From CAYXOX01 sp964466745 (GTDB taxonomy: Bacteria > Pseudomonadota > Alphaproteobacteria > Rhodobacterales > Rhodobacteraceae), in assembly GCA_964466745.1 (NCBI GenBank), contig CAYXOX010000025.1:1-28069 (forward strand): a DNA stretch of 28,069 nucleotides, read 5' to 3'. The notes below the pieces were generated by a model. It did not search any database and was not told the DNA's origin. It saw only the letters and a program-made list of their open reading frames with translations. The translations under genes were made by a program, and so were the position numbers. Positions 1-7,406 of the stretch are shown in pieces (the first letter of the stretch is position 1; each line of letters begins with the position of its first letter).

Positions 1-525
1 CTCTTCCAGAACGTGCCGCGGCATGTAGGCATGGCTGTCAGGATCGAACCCCTCGCAGTGGGCCTTGGTGAAGGCGCGCTCGCGGAAAAGCGGTGTAACC
101 GTCTCCAGCACCTCCGGCGTCGCGCTCTGCGCGGCGATCTCGCGCGGCATGTGCCAGACCTCCGAGAAGGGCTGGAGCAGGGCAACGCCGCTGTCGAGTT
201 GCCAGGCGGCTTGCTCGGCCCAGTCGCCGCGCGCGAAAACGAGGTCGCTGTCGAGCCACGCCACGTGCCGGACGCCTTCGGGCAGCGCGTCGAGCGCGAG
301 ATTGAGAAGTCTCTCCTTCTGCCAGATCCGCGGGTTGCCGCGGAGCTGGACCACCCTGTCCGCATCCCCGGAGTTCAGCTCGAACTCCCCGTCGCCGGCA
401 AGCTCCACCGCGAGCAGAGGCACGCCGAGGTTCCTGCGGAAGGCGCTGAAATTGGCCCTGCGTCGCCCGTAGCGCTCGGGGTTGAAATAGGCGGCGATGG
501 CCCAGAGCTCGGGCGTTGCTCTCAT
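1..525 (-). CDS. Glycosyltransferase-like protein, partial (3' end beyond left edge)
   Basis: The frame is open from an ATG at 525 down to base 1, so only the first 175 residues are visible and the C-terminus is missing. The N-terminus is protein-like (aromatic start, then an Arg-rich stretch at residues 20-31). A hydrophobic strand ends in an acidic D92-S93-D94 triplet, preceded by HVAWL and followed by LVF. This resembles the DXD metal and nucleotide-sugar binding motif of GT-A glycosyltransferases. From family knowledge such enzymes transfer sugars from nucleotide donors; the acceptor here is unknown. The ribosome site is weak (GGCGGG before the ATG). The gene is divergent from the ABC importer operon at 701. 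Plus-strand frames over the same bases are Arg/Ala/Pro-rich shadows. Identity as a glycosyltransferase is an inference from one motif; a conserved hypothetical protein remains possible. Confidence 0.7.
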   Translation of the reverse strand, partial: MRATPELWAIAAYFNPERYGRRRANFSAFRRNLGVPLLAVELAGDGEFELNSGDADRVVQLRGNPRIWQKERLLNLALDALPEGVRHVAWLDSDLVFARGDWAEQAAWQLDSGVALLQPFSEVWHMPREIAAQSATPEVLETVTPLFRERAFTKAHCEGFDPDSHAYMPRHVLEE

Positions 526-605
526 GGGCCCGCCACGTCCGCCCGCCCGGCGCAATCGATGCGCGTGGCACCGGGCCGGAAATCAGATCGGGAGTGATGG
601 CGCGT

Positions 606-634
606 GATCATTGGTTGCGGGTATCAAGTATAAT
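606..634 (+). promoter_or_regulatory. Probable promoter of the carbohydrate ABC importer operon
   Basis: Bases 601-660 are strikingly AT-rich for this genome and contain a perfect -10 hexamer TATAAT at 629-634. No good -35 is present at 17 bp (GATCAT at 606-611; TTGGTT at 611-616 is too close), which would fit an activator-dependent or extended promoter. Transcription would start near 641, upstream of the binding-protein gene. I see no convincing operator palindrome. Confidence 0.45.
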
Positions 635-700
635 ATGCAGAATCAATAATACGTTAACACCATGACTACGAACGGGCGGGATGGGCGGATGTGGCGAACG

Positions 701-1969
701 ATGAAACTGTGGGTTCTCGCAGCACCCGCCTTTTCCCTGGCGGCTGTCGTCGCCACCTCGGCAGCCAGGGCCGAAACGCTCACACTCTGGAGCCACTGGG
801 CCGATGAACCTGCGAAGGTGGCCTTCGTGGAAGACGCCGCCGCGGCTTTCGAGGCGGCCAATCCCGGAACCGAGGTCGAGATCACCTGGTACCAGAAGCG
901 CGAGCTTTACGCGGCCCTCAAGACGGCGCTCTTCGCCGGGCGCGGCCCGGACGTGTTCTACGCCGAGCCCGACCAGACGGAATACATTGAGAACGGGCTT
1001 CTGCTCGAGCTCGGTTCGCGGCTGGACTGGTCGGCCATGCATGGCTGGGCCCGGGAGATCTGGACCCATGACGGTGGCGTCTACGGGCTCCCGCTGGAGG
1101 CCTGGACCGTCGAAACCTACGTCAACCGGGCGCTGGCCCGCCAGCTCGGGGTCGATCCGGTGGAGGAGCACGCCGGCGGCGAAGCGTTCCTGCAGCTTGT
1201 CGCGCGCGCGCGCCAGGCCGGGGTTCTGCCCATGGCCCAGGGCGTGGGCGACCGCGACTATCCCGGCGCATTCCTGACCCACGAGATCCTGCTCAAGGCG
1301 CTCGGAAGCGAGGATTACGGGCGGCTACTGGCCGGGGAGGGCGTGTCCTGGGCCGATCCGCGCGTATCCGGTGCGCTGGGCTATGCGGAAGCGATCATCG
1401 CCGCCGGGGCCTTTCCGCGAAGCTTCTCAACGATGCGGCTGGGCGAGGCGCACCGTGCGTTCCATACCGCGCCCGGTGCGCTGCTCTTCCAGATGGGGTC
1501 GTTCTACGCGTCGCGTGCGTTCCGCACGCCCGAGGACGGCGGCCAGCCGGAAGGCTTCGAACTCGGCCTCGCCACGGCGCCGGTGCCGCCGGGCGCGGCC
1601 TGCCCCGCGTGCAAGACCATCGCCGTGGGCGGCTCCTTCGTTGTCAACGCACAGTCGCCCCGCGCCGAACTGGGCGCCGCCTTCCTCGCCAGCCTCGCGA
1701 CGCCCGAGAACGGCGCACGCTGGCTTCGCACCGTGTACGTCCAGACCGGCATCCGCACCGGCGCGGGGCCCATTGGCGGCCCCCATGGCGCCTATTTCGA
1801 CGCGCTCGAAGCCCTCAACGCCGGTTCGGAGTTCTTCTACGGATTGCCCACCCAGCGCCTGCAGGGCGCGCGCCGGGACGCCTTCGTGCAGGTGATCAAC
1901 CAGGCGTTTCCCGCCGGGCTGGTCTCCGCGGAAGAGGCGATCGAGCGCATGTCGGCCGCGTATGAATGA
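701..1969 (+). CDS. Carbohydrate ABC transporter substrate-binding protein
   Basis: This is an extracellular solute-binding protein of family 1 (MalE/UgpB type) that would capture a sugar or sugar derivative in the periplasm and deliver it to the two permeases encoded next. With the start at 701 the protein has 422 residues and begins with a textbook signal peptide: MK, a hydrophobic core, and AARA before the mature ETLTLWSHW. The frame also permits ATGs at 662 and 689. None has a strong ribosome site, so the start is chosen on the signal peptide. Mature features include the early TLWSHW strand, an aromatic-rich ligand region and a YGLPLEAW segment typical of sugar binders. An unusual CxxC pair sits at residues 301 and 304. 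The stop overlaps the start of the next gene by 8 bp, indicating translational coupling. The ligand cannot be named from sequence. Confidence 0.93.
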   Translation: MKLWVLAAPAFSLAAVVATSAARAETLTLWSHWADEPAKVAFVEDAAAAFEAANPGTEVEITWYQKRELYAALKTALFAGRGPDVFYAEPDQTEYIENGLLLELGSRLDWSAMHGWAREIWTHDGGVYGLPLEAWTVETYVNRALARQLGVDPVEEHAGGEAFLQLVARARQAGVLPMAQGVGDRDYPGAFLTHEILLKALGSEDYGRLLAGEGVSWADPRVSGALGYAEAIIAAGAFPRSFSTMRLGEAHRAFHTAPGALLFQMGSFYASRAFRTPEDGGQPEGFELGLATAPVPPGAACPACKTIAVGGSFVVNAQSPRAELGAAFLASLATPENGARWLRTVYVQTGIRTGAGPIGGPHGAYFDALEALNAGSEFFYGLPTQRLQGARRDAFVQVINQAFPAGLVSAEEAIERMSAAYE

Positions 1970-2885
1970 GGCTGCGCGGCCGATGGCGTGGCCTCGCCTT
2001 TCGGCAGAGCGGCTCGCCATCGTGCTGTTGCTCTGCCCTGCGCTGCTCGTTTTCGCCGGGCTGATCGCCTATCCGCTGGCCCTCACCGCCTTCAACAGCC
2101 TGCACGAGGTGGCGCCCGGCCGCAGCCCCGTCTGGGTGGGGTTTGCCCACTATTCGGCGCTCACCTCCGATCCGGCGATGGCGCAGGCGGTCCGGAACAC
2201 GCTGGTCTGGGCGCTTTCGGGGCCGGTCCTCGAAGTCGCGCTCGCGCTCCTGCTTGCGCTTGCCCTGACGGCGCGGGTTCCCGGCCGGGCGTTCTTCCGT
2301 GTCGTCTGGTTCGCGCCGGTACTGATGTCCTACGCGGTGGCCGGGCTGCTGTGGATGTGGATCTTCAACTTCGACTGGGGCTCGGCGAACGCCCTGCTCG
2401 CGTCGCTCGGTCTCGGCGAGTTCAGGCGCGACTGGCTGGGCGACCCGGACACGGCGCTGGGCGCGCTCATCCTCGTGACGACGTGGAAATGGGTGGGATT
2501 CAACTTCGTCGCGATCCTGGCGGCGCTCACGACCGTGCCGCGCGGGCAGCTCGATCTCGCCGAACTCGACGGCTGCAACCGTGCGGAGGCGTTCTTCCTC
2601 GTGGAGCTGCCGCAGATCCTGCCGGTTCTGGCCAGCCTGCTGGCGCTCTCCTTCATCGGCAAGATGAAATCCTTCGAGATCGTGTGGGTAACCACCCGGG
2701 GCACGCCGCTGTGGTCAACCGAGACGGTGGCCACCTACGCTTACAAGCGCGCCTTCGATTGGTCGAGTTTCGATCTCGGCTATCCCTCGGCCATCGCCAT
2801 GGTCTGGGCGGGGGCGACCGTCGCGCTGATCCTCTGCGTGCGTCTTCTCTCCGGCGCGCGCCTCGGCGGAGACAGCGCCCCGTGA
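1962..2885 (+). CDS. Sugar ABC transporter permease, MalF/UgpA type
   Basis: This is an inner-membrane permease of the binding-protein-dependent type, 307 residues. Several hydrophobic segments are visible (about residues 20-45, 80-105, 115-135, 165-190, 220-240 and 275-295). The cytoplasmic EAA loop that docks onto the ATPase is seen at about residues 198-220, starting DLAELDGC and ending in ELPQILPVL, close to the family pattern EAA-x2-DGA-x8-I-x-LP. The start codon lies inside the end of the binding-protein gene. The stop TGA overlaps the GTG start of the second permease, so the four genes form one coupled operon. Together with the neighbouring permease it would form the heterodimeric channel of a carbohydrate importer. 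Confidence in the class is high; the substrate is unknown. Confidence 0.95.
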   Translation: MNEAARPMAWPRLSAERLAIVLLLCPALLVFAGLIAYPLALTAFNSLHEVAPGRSPVWVGFAHYSALTSDPAMAQAVRNTLVWALSGPVLEVALALLLALALTARVPGRAFFRVVWFAPVLMSYAVAGLLWMWIFNFDWGSANALLASLGLGEFRRDWLGDPDTALGALILVTTWKWVGFNFVAILAALTTVPRGQLDLAELDGCNRAEAFFLVELPQILPVLASLLALSFIGKMKSFEIVWVTTRGTPLWSTETVATYAYKRAFDWSSFDLGYPSAIAMVWAGATVALILCVRLLSGARLGGDSAP

Positions 2886-3730
2886 GGATCGCCGCGGAAA
2901 GCCCGAGCGCGCGGCTGGCGCGGGCCGCGCTCTTCGTGGTGCTCGCCGGCTATACCGCGTTCTCCGCCGGTCCGCTGGCCTGGGCGGCGGCGCTTTCGGT
3001 GCGCAGCACGTCGGCCATCCTCGATACGCCCCATGGCTTCGAATGGCCGCCGCGTTTCGCCAACTACGCCGAGGCCTGGACCACCGGCGGTTACCAGGCC
3101 TACCTTGCCAACTCGGTGGGCATCACCGCCGTTGCCGTCGCCCTGCTGCTTCTGGTCGGCGGGCTGGCCGCGCACGCGATCGCGCTCTACCGGTTCCCGC
3201 TCCGCCGCGCCGTGATCGCCGTTCTGGCGGTGGCCATCTTCTTCCCGCCGCAGGCAACGATCTTCGGCCTGTTCCAGGTGCTGGCCTGGAGCGGGCTCTA
3301 CGACACCCGCATCGGGCTGTGCCTCGCCTACGTCGCGCTTCAGCTGCCGATGACGGTCGTGCTGCTTTCGGTGCTCTTCGCAAGGGTGCCGCGCGCCTAC
3401 TACGATTCCGCGCGGCTGGACACCTGCAGGGAGATCGACCTGCCCTTCGCGGTGACCTTTCCCCTCGCGGTTCCCGCCCTCGTCACCGTGGCCATCCTCA
3501 ATGCCGTGATCCTGTGGAACGACCTGCTGCTCGCCGTCGTGCTGGTCGCCGACGATTCCCGCCGCACCCTGCCGCTGGGGATTCTGCGTTTCATGGGCGA
3601 CCATCAGACAGACGTGGCGATGCTCGCCACGGGCGTGATGATCTCCGCGCTGCCGATCCTCGTCGCCTACGCCGCGGCGTCCGAACGCATCATCCGCTCG
3701 GTGGCGCTTCCCATGCGCGGCGGTGCCTAG
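2882..3730 (+). CDS. Sugar ABC transporter permease, MalG/UgpE type
   Basis: This is the second inner-membrane permease, 282 residues. The start is the GTG at 2882, chosen because it overlaps the preceding stop (GTGA) and because the reading frame upstream is only a shadow of the first permease. The N-terminus (VRIAAESPSARLARAALF) leads straight into the first membrane span. Hydrophobic spans are clear around residues 15-35, 80-105, 110-135, 145-165, 195-215 and 245-270. The EAA-type loop at about residues 175-198 reads DSARLDTC and ends FPLAVP; Asp and the final Pro are conserved, but the usual Gly-Ala is Thr-Cys. The ATPase gene starts at the very next base after the stop. It pairs with the first permease in the same importer. 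Confidence 0.93.
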   Translation: MRIAAESPSARLARAALFVVLAGYTAFSAGPLAWAAALSVRSTSAILDTPHGFEWPPRFANYAEAWTTGGYQAYLANSVGITAVAVALLLLVGGLAAHAIALYRFPLRRAVIAVLAVAIFFPPQATIFGLFQVLAWSGLYDTRIGLCLAYVALQLPMTVVLLSVLFARVPRAYYDSARLDTCREIDLPFAVTFPLAVPALVTVAILNAVILWNDLLLAVVLVADDSRRTLPLGILRFMGDHQTDVAMLATGVMISALPILVAYAAASERIIRSVALPMRGGA

Positions 3731-4858
3731 ATGGGCGAGGTGAGGCTGCGGGCTCTCGCGCGGCGCTTCGGGCAGGGCCGAACGCCCGCGCTGGCAGGCG
3801 TGGATATGACGATCCGGGCCGGCGAGCTCTTCGTGATCGTCGGGCCATCGGGGTGCGGAAAGACGACCCTCCTGCGACTCATCGCCGGGCTGGACGTGCC
3901 CACCGCGGGCACCGTGGAGATCGACGGCGCCGACATGCGGGGCGTCGCCGGCCGCGACCGGGACATCGCGATGGTCTTCCAGGACCGCTCCGTCTACCCG
4001 CACAAGAGCGTGGCGCGGAACATCGCCTTCGCGCTTCGGCGCCAGCGCGTGCCCCGGGGCGAGATCGAGGCTCGCGTGCACGCCGCCGCCGCCACGGTGG
4101 GCGTGGCCGAGCTGCTGGACCGGCGGCCGCACACGCTCTCGGGCGGGCAGCTTCAAAGGGTGGCGCTCGCAAGGGCGCTGGTGCGGGAGCCGCGCGTGTT
4201 CCTGTTCGACGAGCCGCTCTCCAGTCTCGATGCCGGCCTGAGAACGGAGATCCGGCACGAGATCCGCGCGCTGCACGGGCGCCTCGGACGAACCATGATC
4301 CACGTCACCCACGACCAGACCGAGGCGATGGCCCTCGCCGATCGTCTCGCGGTCATGCGCGACGGCCGCCTGGAGCAGGTGGGCCCGCCGCACGAGGTCT
4401 TCGGCAGGCCGAACAGCCTCTTCGTGGCGCGCTTCCTCGGCACTCCGCCCATGAACGTCGTGCCGCTCGGGGTGTTCGGTGCCGCCGGCACGGCAATCCT
4501 TTCCGCGGGTGCCCGCGGCCTTCCCGGCGGCGCGGCGCCCGAGCATCTTCTTGCGGGCATTCGCCCCGAAAGCCTCCATGTTGTCGGCGCGCCCGGCGCA
4601 GGGGAGATCGTCCTGCGCGGAACGCTGGCCTGGACGGAAGCCGCCGGCCGCGAGACGTTCGCCTATGTCGAGGTCCCGGGGATTGCGGCGCCGCTCTGCG
4701 CGACGCTCCCGCCGCGAATCGCCGCGACCCAGGGCAGCGAAGTGACCCTTTCCTGCCGGCGAGACGACATCACCTTCTTCGACGGACGCTCCGGCCGCGC
4801 CCTTGAAGCCGACGCAACGCCCGCGGCTCTTGCCGCGAACGGGCAGATGTCGGGCTGA
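3731..4858 (+). CDS. Sugar ABC transporter ATP-binding protein, MalK/UgpC type
   Basis: This is the cytoplasmic ATPase that powers the importer, 375 residues, normal for the MalK/UgpC group. Visible motifs in order are Walker A GPSGCGKTT (residues 38-46), Q-loop in MVFQD (about 81), signature LSGGQ (136-140), Walker B FLFDEP (157-162) with D-loop SSLD, and the switch His in HVTHDQTEA (about 193). Residues from about 240 on form a TOBE-type C-terminal domain (IRPE at about 277), typical of ATPases serving sugar importers. The gene abuts the second permease with no gap and is the last of the operon. A hairpin follows at 4918-4936. All catalytic motifs look intact, so the operon is probably functional. 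Confidence 0.96.
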   Translation: MGEVRLRALARRFGQGRTPALAGVDMTIRAGELFVIVGPSGCGKTTLLRLIAGLDVPTAGTVEIDGADMRGVAGRDRDIAMVFQDRSVYPHKSVARNIAFALRRQRVPRGEIEARVHAAAATVGVAELLDRRPHTLSGGQLQRVALARALVREPRVFLFDEPLSSLDAGLRTEIRHEIRALHGRLGRTMIHVTHDQTEAMALADRLAVMRDGRLEQVGPPHEVFGRPNSLFVARFLGTPPMNVVPLGVFGAAGTAILSAGARGLPGGAAPEHLLAGIRPESLHVVGAPGAGEIVLRGTLAWTEAAGRETFAYVEVPGIAAPLCATLPPRIAATQGSEVTLSCRRDDITFFDGRSGRALEADATPAALAANGQMSG

Positions 4859-4917
4859 CGCCCCGCGGCCACCGCCGCGCGTGCGCGCAGGTCTCGAACG
4901 GCAACCGCGACAGATCA

Positions 4918-4936
4918 GCCGGCCCCGGAGGCCGGC
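4918..4936 (+). terminator. Hairpin downstream of the ABC importer operon
   Basis: GCCGGCC (4918-4924) and GGCCGGC (4930-4936) form a perfect 7-bp stem around loop CCGGA, 60 bases past the ATPase stop. No T-run follows, so it may be a weak terminator or an mRNA 3'-end stabiliser. Bases 4859-5032 hold no gene I can recognise. Confidence 0.4.
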
Positions 4937-5032
4937 CGCGCAGCCGCTCGGGTTTACCCAAAGGAACGGTCGCACGGGCCGGAGTTTGCAGAAGGACACG
5001 AAGGACCGGGCCGTTCACCCGCGGGCGACGCG

Positions 5033-5369
5033 CTACCAAACCACCGGATGCGTCTCGCCGGACTGGACATTGACGAAGCCCTCGGGGACCGCGTCCGTGG
5101 GTGCGACGAGCACCCATCGCCACGGCGAACAGGTGAGCGTGGCGAACGTCAGGAACTCGGGGAACCCCGGTTGTCAGAGGTGTAGCGCCGAGGGCGCTAT
5201 CCGCATGTGGCGGGCAGGGTTCACCGTAACGCACTGCAGCGCCTCCTCGGGCGGCACGCCCAGCGAGATGCCGCGCGCAGGTTGTGGTCGGTGGCGCCGA
5301 GCTCCAGCGTCTCGGAGGCGGAGCGGTCGTTGGTGGTGAACGCGACGCTCGACCAGTCGGTGAGGGCCG
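5033..5369 (-). pseudogene. Adenine deaminase, C-terminal remnant
   Basis: Reading leftward, a frame from about 5367 gives ALTDWSSVAFTTNDRSASE and continues through GATDHNLRA. After a one-base loss near 5279 the next frame continues with GISLGVPPEEALQCVTVNPA and RHMRI. This matches the back part of adenine deaminases, where a TDDR-type segment is followed by a GVxPxxAxxxATxNPA helix. A stop occurs at about 5173-5175. The same frame then goes on with GFPEFLTFATL and ends EGFVNVQSGETHPVVW before TAG at 5033-5035, which looks like the native C-terminus. So the amidohydrolase core is gone and an internal piece is deleted. The fragment starts directly after the ATPase stop, where two permease genes would be expected. 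Purine salvage (adenine to hypoxanthine) is the family role. It cannot be functional. Confidence 0.72.
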
Positions 5370-5376
5370 TGCGCGC

Positions 5377-6149
5377 TCATCGCATCGCCGCCGACATGGT
5401 GGCGGTGTCCCGGGTCTCGATGCCCAGCATGTAGGCGCCCAGCTCCTCCGCCGTCAGCGCCTCGGAATTGCGGAAGGCCGCCACGATGCGGCCGCGGTAG
5501 AACACCACGAGCCGGTCCGAGAGAGCCCGCAGCTCGGAAAGATCGGCCAAGGCGAGCAGAACGGCCGCGCCGCCGTCGCGCGCGTCGGTGACGGATTTCC
5601 AGATGAACTGCGTGGCGCCGAGGTCCACGCCCCGCGTGGGCTGGTTCACGAGCAGCACCTGCGGCTGCTCGGATAGTTCCCGCGCCACCACGACCTGCTG
5701 CATGTTGCCGCCCGAAAGCGTTCCGACGGCGAAGTCCGGCCCGCCCGCGCGGATCGAGAAGCGGCCGATCAGGGCCCGTGCGTGTTCGCGAATCGCAGCG
5801 AGATCGAGAAGGCCGCGCCGCACGAAGCGCGAATCGTCGTGGCGCGTGGCGCGTGGCGCGTGGCGCGTGGCGCGTGGCGCGTGGCGCAGAGGTTTTCCGC
5901 GATGCTCGAGTCCACGGCGAGGCCCTGCGCGAGACGATCCTCCGGGATCGTTGCAACACCGGCGCGGCGCCGCTCCAGCCCGAAGAGATTCTTCATCAGG
6001 GTGGATTTGCCCGCGCCGTTCTCGCCCACGACGGCGTGGACCTCGCCCGGGCGCACCGTCAGCGACACGCCGTCGTAGGCGACGGTGCCGCCGGGGTAGA
6101 TGCGCGTGATGCCCCGGGCTTCGATCACCGGGCGGTTTGCGCCGGTCAC
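5377..6149 (-). pseudogene. Nucleoside/sugar ABC transporter ATPase (RbsA/YufO-like), internally deleted and frameshifted
   Basis: The N-terminus starts at ATG 6149 and includes IYPGGTVAYDGVSLTV and Walker A GENGAGKST (about residues 43-51). At about 5977 the sequence jumps, in frame, from NLFGL to RRAGVATIPEDRLAQGL, which belongs to the second ATPase domain of these normally about 500-residue tandem proteins. Roughly half the protein is missing. Seven GCGCCAC units (5839-5887) then shift the frame. The rest continues in another frame through RFVRRGLLDLAA, signature LSGGNMQQ, the degenerate Walker B VLLVNQPTRGVD and a normal C-terminus ending at TGA 5377. The stop overlaps an orphan ATG (5380-5378) that probably began a lost permease gene. 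The family imports nucleosides with a BMP lipoprotein, whose remnant lies just upstream. It is clearly inactive. Confidence 0.9.
5839..5887. repeat. Heptanucleotide tandem array, 7 x GTGGCGC
   Basis: Exactly seven perfect head-to-tail copies of GTGGCGC (GCGCCAC on the minus strand) run for 49 bp inside the ATPase remnant. On the minus strand the array encodes a seven-residue periodic peptide (APRATRH) in every frame. The flanks read SIAENLCATRH before it and DDSRFVRR after it. These join in one frame only if the copy number is 2, 5, 8 and so on; seven copies shift the frame. This points to slippage expansion. No spacers are present, so it is not a CRISPR array. Confidence 0.97.
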
Positions 6150-6173
6150 GGGCGGGCGGTCCTTCGAAGCGGT

Positions 6174-6204
6174 GCCGCCCCGGCCGGGATAAGGCCGGGG
6201 CGGC
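6174..6204 (-). other. Strong 12-bp stem-loop between binding-protein and ATPase remnants
   Basis: GCCGCCCCGGCC (6174-6185) and GGCCGGGGCGGC (6193-6204) are perfect complements around a 7-base loop. They lie in the 75-bp gap between the BMP-family stop and the ATPase start. Hairpins at this position commonly stabilise the binding-protein mRNA or attenuate the downstream transport genes; that role here is inference. No U-run follows on either strand. Confidence 0.6.
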
Positions 6205-6224
6205 GGGGCCGGGTGCGGTCGGTG

Positions 6225-6466
6225 CTACATCACCGTCTCGACGACGATCTCGCCTGCGATGATCTGCGCCTCGATCGCGTCGAGCTCCGCCCGCAGATCG
6301 GCGGGCACGACGGCCTGGTAGAACTCGTTTTTCGAAATGCCCACCGCGCCGTCGGCGAGGCCGAGAAGCAGGGCCGTGCCGTAGGGCGCGCTGCCGTCGA
6401 GCGTCTGCCGGATCACGGTGTAGAGCGAGTCGCCCACCTTCTTCTCCACGCTGGTGAACGACGAAG
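6225..6466 (-). pseudogene. BMP-family nucleoside-binding lipoprotein, C-terminal remnant
   Basis: The last roughly 80 residues of a basic-membrane-protein (PnrA/Med-type) ABC binding protein are visible, from SSFTSVEKKVGDSLYTVI through GLADGAVGIS and FYQAVVPADLRAELDAIEAQ to the stop TAG at 6225-6227. This family binds purine nucleosides at the cell surface or in the periplasm. The signal peptide, lipobox and ligand pocket are all missing. The upstream edge runs straight into the nucleoside hydrolase remnant in another frame, so one deletion removed the hydrolase C-terminus and the first three quarters of this gene. The retained end is well conserved, which suggests recent loss. Downstream are the stem-loop at 6174-6204 and the ATPase remnant. 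Confidence 0.85.
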
Positions 6467-7177
6467 CGGAACGTGTCGCCCCCGCCGCAGCGCAGCGAGA
6501 CCGCGCGGGTCCGCGCGGCGAGCGCGCGGTTGAACGCGTCGAGGGGATCGTCGGGCAGATCCGCGAAGAGCGCGACCACCTCGGCCCCGGCCATCGTGTG
6601 GGTCACGCAGGGCTCCCATGGCACCACCCGCGTGCGGATGTCGGACCGGAACACGATGTCGGCGGCCTCGGGATCGGCATAGATGTTGAGCTCCATCGCG
6701 GGTGTGGTGTTGCCGCGGCCAAAGAGCGTGCCGCCCATGATCGTGAGCGTGCCGATCCCCTCGGCGAGGCCCGGATCGCACAGCAGCGCCATGGCAAGAT
6801 TGCTCAGCGGGCCGATCGCAAGCATGTCGATCCGCGTGCCTTCGCGCCGTGCCGCGCAGGAAGGCGACCGTGTCATCTCCCGAGACCGGCGGCAGGCTTG
6901 CGGGGATCGGCGCGCCGCCGAGCCCGTCCTGGTCATGCACATGGGCGGCGTCGACCGCCTCCTGCGCCATCGGCCGCGCAAGAGCCGAGATCACGGGAAC
7001 CTCCCGGGCATCGCAAAGCGCCAGGCAGGCGAGCATGTTCCGGGTTGCGAGCGGCAGGGCCACGTTGCCGAAAACGGTCGTCACGGCCATGGGCCGGATG
7101 CCGCGGGAAAGCAGCAGTACCAGCGCCTGTGCATGGTCGATGCCGCGGTCGGTACCGAGGATCAGCGGAGTCCTCAT
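6463..7177 (-). pseudogene. Inosine-uridine-type nucleoside hydrolase, frameshifted and 3'-truncated
   Basis: From ATG 7177 the first frame reads LILGTDRGIDHAQALVLL, then TVFGN and HDQDGLGG, all recognisable from the IunH/RihA family, which hydrolyses N-ribosides to base and ribose. Near 6850 a small deletion changes frame. The second frame continues RIDMLAIGPLSNLAMAL, MELNIYADPEAADIVF and WEPCVTHTM, the expected later blocks. It then breaks at about 6463 into the BMP remnant, so the last part of the enzyme is lost. The family's calcium-binding motif DTDPGIDDA is altered to GTDRGIDHA, losing the first and last Asp, which suggests relaxed selection. The start overlaps the stop of the amidohydrolase remnant (ATGA), a relic of operon coupling. 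Confidence 0.9.
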
Positions 7178-7396
7178 GCCACGGCCCCGGCACGCGCGAC
7201 GCGACTCCAGAAGGCGGCGTAGGTTCGGGAATACTCGTCGCGGATCGCCTCGAAGGGCCTGCGAAGCAGCCGGCGGTCCCGCACCAGCCGCTCGCCGGCA
7301 ACCCACAGGTTCCGCAGGTCGCGCCCCGAACCGGAATAGACGAGCGCCGTCTCCCGGTCCGGGGTCTCCGACCAGCCGGGGCCGCGCGCCGCGCTA
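7174..7396 (-). pseudogene. Amidohydrolase (deaminase type), C-terminal remnant
   Basis: The last roughly 70 residues run from GPGWSETPDRETALVY through SGSGRDLRNLWVAGERLVRD to the TGA at 7174-7176. The block with a Val-Gly pair (NLWVAGERLV) is the composite beta-domain that closes the barrel of guanine/8-oxoguanine/cytosine-deaminase-like amidohydrolases, where it reads vxxVWVxGxxVvxdG. All metal-binding residues would lie in the missing N-terminal part. The fragment ends abruptly at about 7396, ten bases from the start of the LacI remnant on the opposite strand. A deaminase for a purine base fits the surrounding nucleoside genes, but the exact substrate cannot be told from this end. Confidence 0.72.
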
Positions 7397-7406
7397 CGCC
7401 GTCTAG

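Noticed and set aside
13..597. Open frame on the plus strand over the left edge
   Set aside because: It is an Arg/Gly/Glu-rich shadow of the glycosyltransferase-like gene on the minus strand, which has normal composition and a motif.
2780..4999. A 739-residue minus-strand open frame across the ABC operon
   Set aside because: Antisense shadow caused by high third-position GC; the plus strand encodes an intact permease and ATPase with all motifs.
5839..5887. Possible CRISPR array
   Set aside because: Units are 7 bp with no spacers and no cas genes nearby; it is a simple tandem repeat.
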